From an uncultured Eubacterium sp. (GTDB lineage: Bacteria > Bacillota > Clostridia > Lachnospirales > Lachnospiraceae), in NCBI GenBank assembly GCA_904502145.1, contig CAJGDH010000064.1, positions 1-9,020 on the forward strand: DNA of 9,020 nt, in the 5' to 3' direction. The notes below the pieces were generated by a model that worked only from the letters and a program-made list of their open reading frames with translations, was not told where the DNA came from and did not search any database. Of this stretch, positions 5,902 to 9,020 are shown piece by piece. Position 1 is the first letter of the stretch. Each line of letters opens with the position of its first letter. A program made the translations under genes and the position numbers.

Positions 5902-6854
5902 TTATTCTTGCCTCCTTTCCCAAAAGCGACAGGAACAGTAAATCTTTCGATCAGCGGAACCAGAAGGTTGCAGAAGATGATGGCGTATGACACGCCTTCC
6001 GCGGAGCCGCCGAAGATACGGAAGATCCCGGTGAGGATACCGAGGAGGATTCCGAAGACGATCTGTCCCTTCGGGGTGATGGGGGAAGTGACATAATCGG
6101 TTGCCATGAAGAAGGCACCGAGCATCAGGCCGCCGCCGCAAAGCTGCTGGGCCAGGTAAGTCATGTCACCGCCATGTCCACCGAACAGGAGAACAAAGAT
6201 ACCAAGGGTTACGATATAGCAGACCGGGATCCTCCAGCTGATGATCCTTTTGGCGATCAGGTAGATGCCGCCGATCAGAAGCAATACGGCTGATGTCTCG
6301 CCGATGGTTCCCGGTGTGGTCCCGAAAAACATTGCCTTAAGGTCAACATTTCCTCCGGCTTTCAGAACGGCCAGGGGAGTCGCCCCCGTAGCAGAATCAA
6401 ATGTGGTTCCGAAACCCTTCACCGTAAAATCAGTCATCTTGCCGGCAAAGGAGATCAGAAGGAAACAGCGGGCACCCAGGGCAGGGTTCATAAAGTTCTG
6501 TCCAAGTCCGCCGAAAACCTGTTTTACCACGATAATGGCAAATACTCCGCCCAGGACGGGCATCCAGTAGGGTACCCCCGCGGGAAGGTTCATAGCCAGC
6601 AAAAGGCCGGTAAGGGCAGCACTCAGATCACGAATGGTGACCGGTTTATGCATAAAATGCTGCCATGCATACTCTGTGATGACACAGGTCGCGATACAGA
6701 TGATGGTGTTGAGGATCGCAGGCACTCCGAAATTCCACCAGCCGAACAAGGCGGCAGGGGTCAGGGCAGCGATCACATCCAGCATGATACTGTGTGTGGA
6801 AGCCTTATCCCTCACATGAGGATTGGCGGATACGTTATAGAATTGTTCGTTCAT
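5898..6854 (-). CDS. rnfD: Rnf complex subunit D, ion-translocating flavoprotein
   Basis: RnfD is the polytopic membrane subunit homologous to NqrB and is thought to take part directly in Na+ or H+ movement. The 318 residues are mostly hydrophobic helices, with the N-terminal signature S-A-N-P-H-V-R and the core motifs G-L-G-Q-N-F-M-N-P-A (116-125) and I-G-E-T-S-A-V-L-L (184-192). D153-S-A-T-G-A-T159 matches the flavinylation consensus, so Thr159 should carry FMN. AGGAGAGGTG lies just upstream of the ATG, 18 bases after the rnfC stop. Length and motifs are normal. Sequence alone does not tell me whether this complex moves Na+ or H+. Confidence 0.97.
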   Translation of the reverse strand: MNEQFYNVSANPHVRDKASTHSIMLDVIAALTPAALFGWWNFGVPAILNTIICIATCVITEYAWQHFMHKPVTIRDLSAALTGLLLAMNLPAGVPYWMPVLGGVFAIIVVKQVFGGLGQNFMNPALGARCFLLISFAGKMTDFTVKGFGTTFDSATGATPLAVLKAGGNVDLKAMFFGTTPGTIGETSAVLLLIGGIYLIAKRIISWRIPVCYIVTLGIFVLLFGGHGGDMTYLAQQLCGGGLMLGAFFMATDYVTSPITPKGQIVFGILLGILTGIFRIFGGSAEGVSYAIIFCNLLVPLIERFTVPVAFGKGGKNK

Positions 6855-6872
6855 CTTTCACCTCTCCTTATG

Positions 6873-8186
6873 TCATTTCTGGCGTCTTCTCAAGGCAAGG
6901 GCCTCACGGCGTCCTGTCTTCATGGACTGGGTCAGTCTTCTCTTGGCCGGGCAGACGTAGGAACAGCATCCGCACTCGACACATTCACATCCGTTTAAAG
7001 CATCAAATAAAGCGAAATCACCACGATCGGCAACCTCGGACAGTCTTGTCGGCATCAGGCCGGCAGGACAGACGGTAACACATCTGCCGCAGCGGATACA
7101 ATTACTTGGCTCGCAGGCAGCAACTTCATCCTTAGTGAAACACAGGAGGGATGAAAAGGCTTTCTGGCAGGGTACATTCAGGGTGGACAGGGCCATGCCC
7201 ATCATGGGACCGCCGGAGATCACTTTCTCCGGAGCGGATTTGAATCCGCCCGCTGCATCCACCAGCTCCGCTGCGTTGGTCCCGGATTTCACCCGGAAAT
7301 TGCCCGGCTCCGCAATGGCGTCACCGGTGACCGTCACGATCCTCTCATAGAGAGGTTTGCCCAGGGTGACTGCCTCATGAATGGCGATGGCGGTAGCCAC
7401 GTTGTCCACAATACATCCTGCATCTGCAGGAAGCATGGAGGAATTGATGCTGCGACCCGTCACCGCATAGATCAGGGAACGCTCAGCTCCCTGGGGATAC
7501 TTTGTCTTGAGGGATGCGACTTCGATCCTCTCCTCATCCCGGCAAAGCTCAGTCAGCTTTTTGATCGCTTCCGGTTTATTATCCTCGATACCGATGACAC
7601 CTTTGGCCTGGGGGAACATGGACAGAATGATGTTCAGCCCGGAGATCAGTTCCTCCGGTGTCTCCATCATCTGCCGGTAATCCGCAGTGATATAAGGTTC
7701 ACACTCGGCTGCATTGATAATGATATGATCGATCTTATCCGGTTCCTTGGGGGAAAGCTTTACATGCGTAGGAAATCCTGCGCCGCCAAGCCCGACGATA
7801 CCTGCGTCTTTTACTGCCGCAAGGATGTTTTCCCTGGTCATTTCCTTAACCGGAACAAACTCTGCCTGCTCGTACAGTCCGTCATTCTGGATAACGATAC
7901 TGTTTACTTTATTGCCGGACACAGTCAGCCTGGGTTCGATCTTCAATACTTTGCCGGAAACGGAGCTGAAGATATTCGCCGATACAAAACCTCCCGCATC
8001 TGCGATCTTCTGGCCGACAAGGACCCTGTCTCCCTTATTGACGCAGGGAACAGCCGGCGCACCGATGTGCTGGCTTAAAGGATATACCATCTCACCCTGG
8101 GGAAGATACTCGGCAATGGCTTTATCTTTGCTCAGCTCTTTCCCGTCATATGGATGAAGGCCGCCTTTAAATGTCAGTAATCCCAT
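6873..8186 (-). CDS. rnfC: Rnf complex subunit C, NAD(H)-binding Fe-S subunit
   Basis: RnfC is the peripheral cytoplasmic subunit that reduces NAD+ (or oxidises NADH). The 437 residues hold an N-terminal RnfC domain opening F-K-G-G-L-H-P (6-12). A complex I 51-kDa-like FMN/NADH domain follows, with G-L-G-G-A-G-F-P-T-H-V-K at 132-143 and N-A-A-E-C-E-P-Y-I at 158-166. The C-terminal region has an SLBB-like segment and two [4Fe-4S] motifs, C363/366/369/373 and C402/405/408/412. The last 23 residues are strongly basic (10 Lys/Arg) and end soon after the second cluster, without the long Ala/Lys tail of enterobacterial RsxC. AGAAGG is 7 bases upstream of the ATG. The 50-base gap to the NusG-domain gene has no terminator, so co-transcription is likely. 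Confidence 0.97.
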   Translation of the reverse strand: MGLLTFKGGLHPYDGKELSKDKAIAEYLPQGEMVYPLSQHIGAPAVPCVNKGDRVLVGQKIADAGGFVSANIFSSVSGKVLKIEPRLTVSGNKVNSIVIQNDGLYEQAEFVPVKEMTRENILAAVKDAGIVGLGGAGFPTHVKLSPKEPDKIDHIIINAAECEPYITADYRQMMETPEELISGLNIILSMFPQAKGVIGIEDNKPEAIKKLTELCRDEERIEVASLKTKYPQGAERSLIYAVTGRSINSSMLPADAGCIVDNVATAIAIHEAVTLGKPLYERIVTVTGDAIAEPGNFRVKSGTNAAELVDAAGGFKSAPEKVISGGPMMGMALSTLNVPCQKAFSSLLCFTKDEVAACEPSNCIRCGRCVTVCPAGLMPTRLSEVADRGDFALFDALNGCECVECGCCSYVCPAKRRLTQSMKTGRREALALRRRQK

Positions 8187-8236
8187 TTCTTTACCTTCTT
8201 TCTCAATGATTTACATTAATTATCTTCTGATGACTT

Positions 8237-8653
8237 CTATCTGATGATACTGTCGAAACCGCCCGGAGACCCGTCCTCCCCTATGACTTCAGCCACGACT
8301 TTGTGGGGAAGGCAGATGATGGACTCTCCTACACGGGAAACAGGCCTGTGTTTTACGCAGATCTGGTCCGGGCAGTCTGCCTCGGTCATATCCGCCTTTC
8401 CGCCCCTGATCACCAGGATATTGGAAAATCCTTCGCCACGGACAGGTACCGTCTCATCGACGGACAGGTCGTAAGTCCCGATGACCTCTTTATCGATCCG
8501 GACCACCACTTTGCTTCCTTCCCGGGAATGAAGCCCCGCCAGCAGGTAAGTCGCCAGCGCGAAAAGAAGCAGGGTTGCCCCCAGGATCAGGTCCCATCGG
8601 GAGAAGATCCCTCCCTTTACGGTATCAGTTAAATCCGATCCACTTCTGCGCAA
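8237..8653 (-). CDS. Membrane-anchored NusG domain II-containing protein
   Basis: This is a small protein (138 residues from TTG 8653) with one membrane helix at about residues 20-41 and a small extracytoplasmic beta domain. The domain carries C94-P-D-Q-I-C99-V-K-H and I-C114-L-P-H-K, the pattern of the NusG domain II family (PF07009) found in Firmicutes. Despite the name it is not transcription factor NusG. Such genes often sit near rnf or isoprenoid/ApbE genes, but the role is not established, and the conserved cysteines could be redox-active or metal-binding. I chose TTG at 8653 because GGAGGA (8661-8666) is 7 bases upstream. An in-frame TTG at 8668 would have no ribosome binding site and no in-frame ATG exists. 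The gene overlaps the glycosyltransferase end by 29 bases and lies directly upstream of rnfC. Confidence 0.85.
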   Translation of the reverse strand: MRRSGSDLTDTVKGGIFSRWDLILGATLLLFALATYLLAGLHSREGSKVVVRIDKEVIGTYDLSVDETVPVRGEGFSNILVIRGGKADMTEADCPDQICVKHRPVSRVGESIICLPHKVVAEVIGEDGSPGGFDSIIR

Positions 8654-9020
8654 TCTTGTATCCTCCAAGGGCCAGCAGTCGTTTGATCCTGTTCCCGGAG
8701 CTTACCAGATCGGACAGGACAGACCGTTTTATCCTCCGGTATGCCTCCGGTGATCTTTTCCGCAGGTATGCCCACAACCTGTCTTTCTCCCGGTCAGCCT
8801 CCGGAGTGTTGATCCTGATCAGCAGGATGGAGCTTACCAGCATGATGGTAGACAGATAATGGAGCATATAGTTGTCGAGTTTTTTACAGTAAAAGCTGTT
8901 CTTATGTGAAGCATAGGTATCGATCATGATCCGGTTGACCCTGATCTGCTGATCGATCCTCGACATCATCACTTTCTCATTGACGGACTGGTCGCCTCTT
9001 CCGATGTAATAACGGTAGAA
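8625..9020 (-). CDS. Glycosyltransferase family 2, C-terminal part only
   Basis: The frame is open from the window edge at 9020 to the TGA at 8625-8627, giving 131 visible residues. The start codon and the catalytic GT-A domain lie beyond the window. The opening F-Y-R-Y-Y-I-G-R-G-D-Q-S-V-N-E matches the segment after the catalytic domain in Lachnospiraceae family 2 glycosyltransferases. The ending G-Y-K-I-A-Q-K-W-I-G-F-N matches their typical C-terminus. The GTG at 8972 is internal, because coding sequence clearly continues upstream. Donor and acceptor cannot be read from this tail. It overlaps the next gene and is on the same strand, so it may share the transcript that leads into rnf. The family call is from memory of the tail motifs. 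Confidence 0.65.
   Translation of the reverse strand, partial: FYRYYIGRGDQSVNEKVMMSRIDQQIRVNRIMIDTYASHKNSFYCKKLDNYMLHYLSTIMLVSSILLIRINTPEADREKDRLWAYLRKRSPEAYRRIKRSVLSDLVSSGNRIKRLLALGGYKIAQKWIGFN
8661..8666 (-). promoter_or_regulatory. Ribosome binding site deciding the TTG start of the NusG domain II gene
   Basis: GGAGGA on the minus strand lies 7 bases before TTG 8653, inside the glycosyltransferase coding region. It is the only good Shine-Dalgarno sequence near an in-frame start codon of this gene. Confidence 0.6.

Noticed and set aside
7377..8078. Plus-strand open frame of 233 codons antisense to rnfC
   Set aside because: It is a shadow of rnfC with no family resemblance and no upstream signals.
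1..9020. CRISPR arrays, tRNA or rRNA genes, insertion sequences, phage or defence genes
   Set aside because: I saw no evenly spaced repeats, cloverleaf, transposase or recombinase motifs, or defence domains on either strand.

Overview
The window looks like a chromosomal segment of an anaerobic Firmicute, most probably a Clostridia/Lachnospiraceae-type bacterium. The reasons are the rnfCDGEAB gene order typical of clostridia, strong AGGAGG-type ribosome binding sites, rho-independent terminators, and a DUF6273-type secreted protein and a glycosyltransferase tail of kinds I associate with Lachnospiraceae. The family assignment rests on recognising protein sequences, not on a search. Every supported gene is on the minus strand, so transcription runs from high to low coordinates.

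Region 1 (9020 to about 2804) holds the end of a family 2 glycosyltransferase (cut by the window edge), a small membrane-anchored NusG-domain-II protein that overlaps it and probably starts at TTG, and then the complete six-gene Rnf cluster rnfC-D-G-E-A-B. The genes overlap or are closely spaced (ATGA overlaps at D/G and E/A, a 14-base overlap at G/E). The run ends in a 16-bp perfect hairpin with a T tract. Rnf is the membrane ferredoxin:NAD+ oxidoreductase that couples electron transfer to Na+ or H+ export. RnfB accepts electrons from ferredoxin, RnfC handles NAD(H), RnfA/E form the membrane core with a shared Fe-S centre, and RnfD/G carry covalent FMN. The expected cysteines and flavinylation threonines are all present. 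The oddity is RnfE, whose normal membrane core is followed by about 112 Glu/Ala/Pro/Lys-rich residues.

Region 2 (about 2800 to 1142) holds an alpha/beta hydrolase followed by nrdR. The hydrolase keeps the oxyanion HG, the acid and the histidine of its family, but has Gly where the nucleophilic Ser should be (G-H-G-L-G). nrdR is an ordinary zinc-ribbon/ATP-cone repressor of ribonucleotide reductase genes, with its own extended -10 promoter and a clear terminator.

Region 3 (1141 to 1) holds an intergenic stretch with two unexplained inverted repeats. One is an 11-bp perfect dyad flanking a likely -10 element. It leads into an exported DUF6273-type protein that runs off the window.

I do not see a clearly novel multi-gene system. 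The points most worth a second look are the nucleophile-less hydrolase, the RnfE acidic tail, and the operator-like dyad upstream of the secreted protein.
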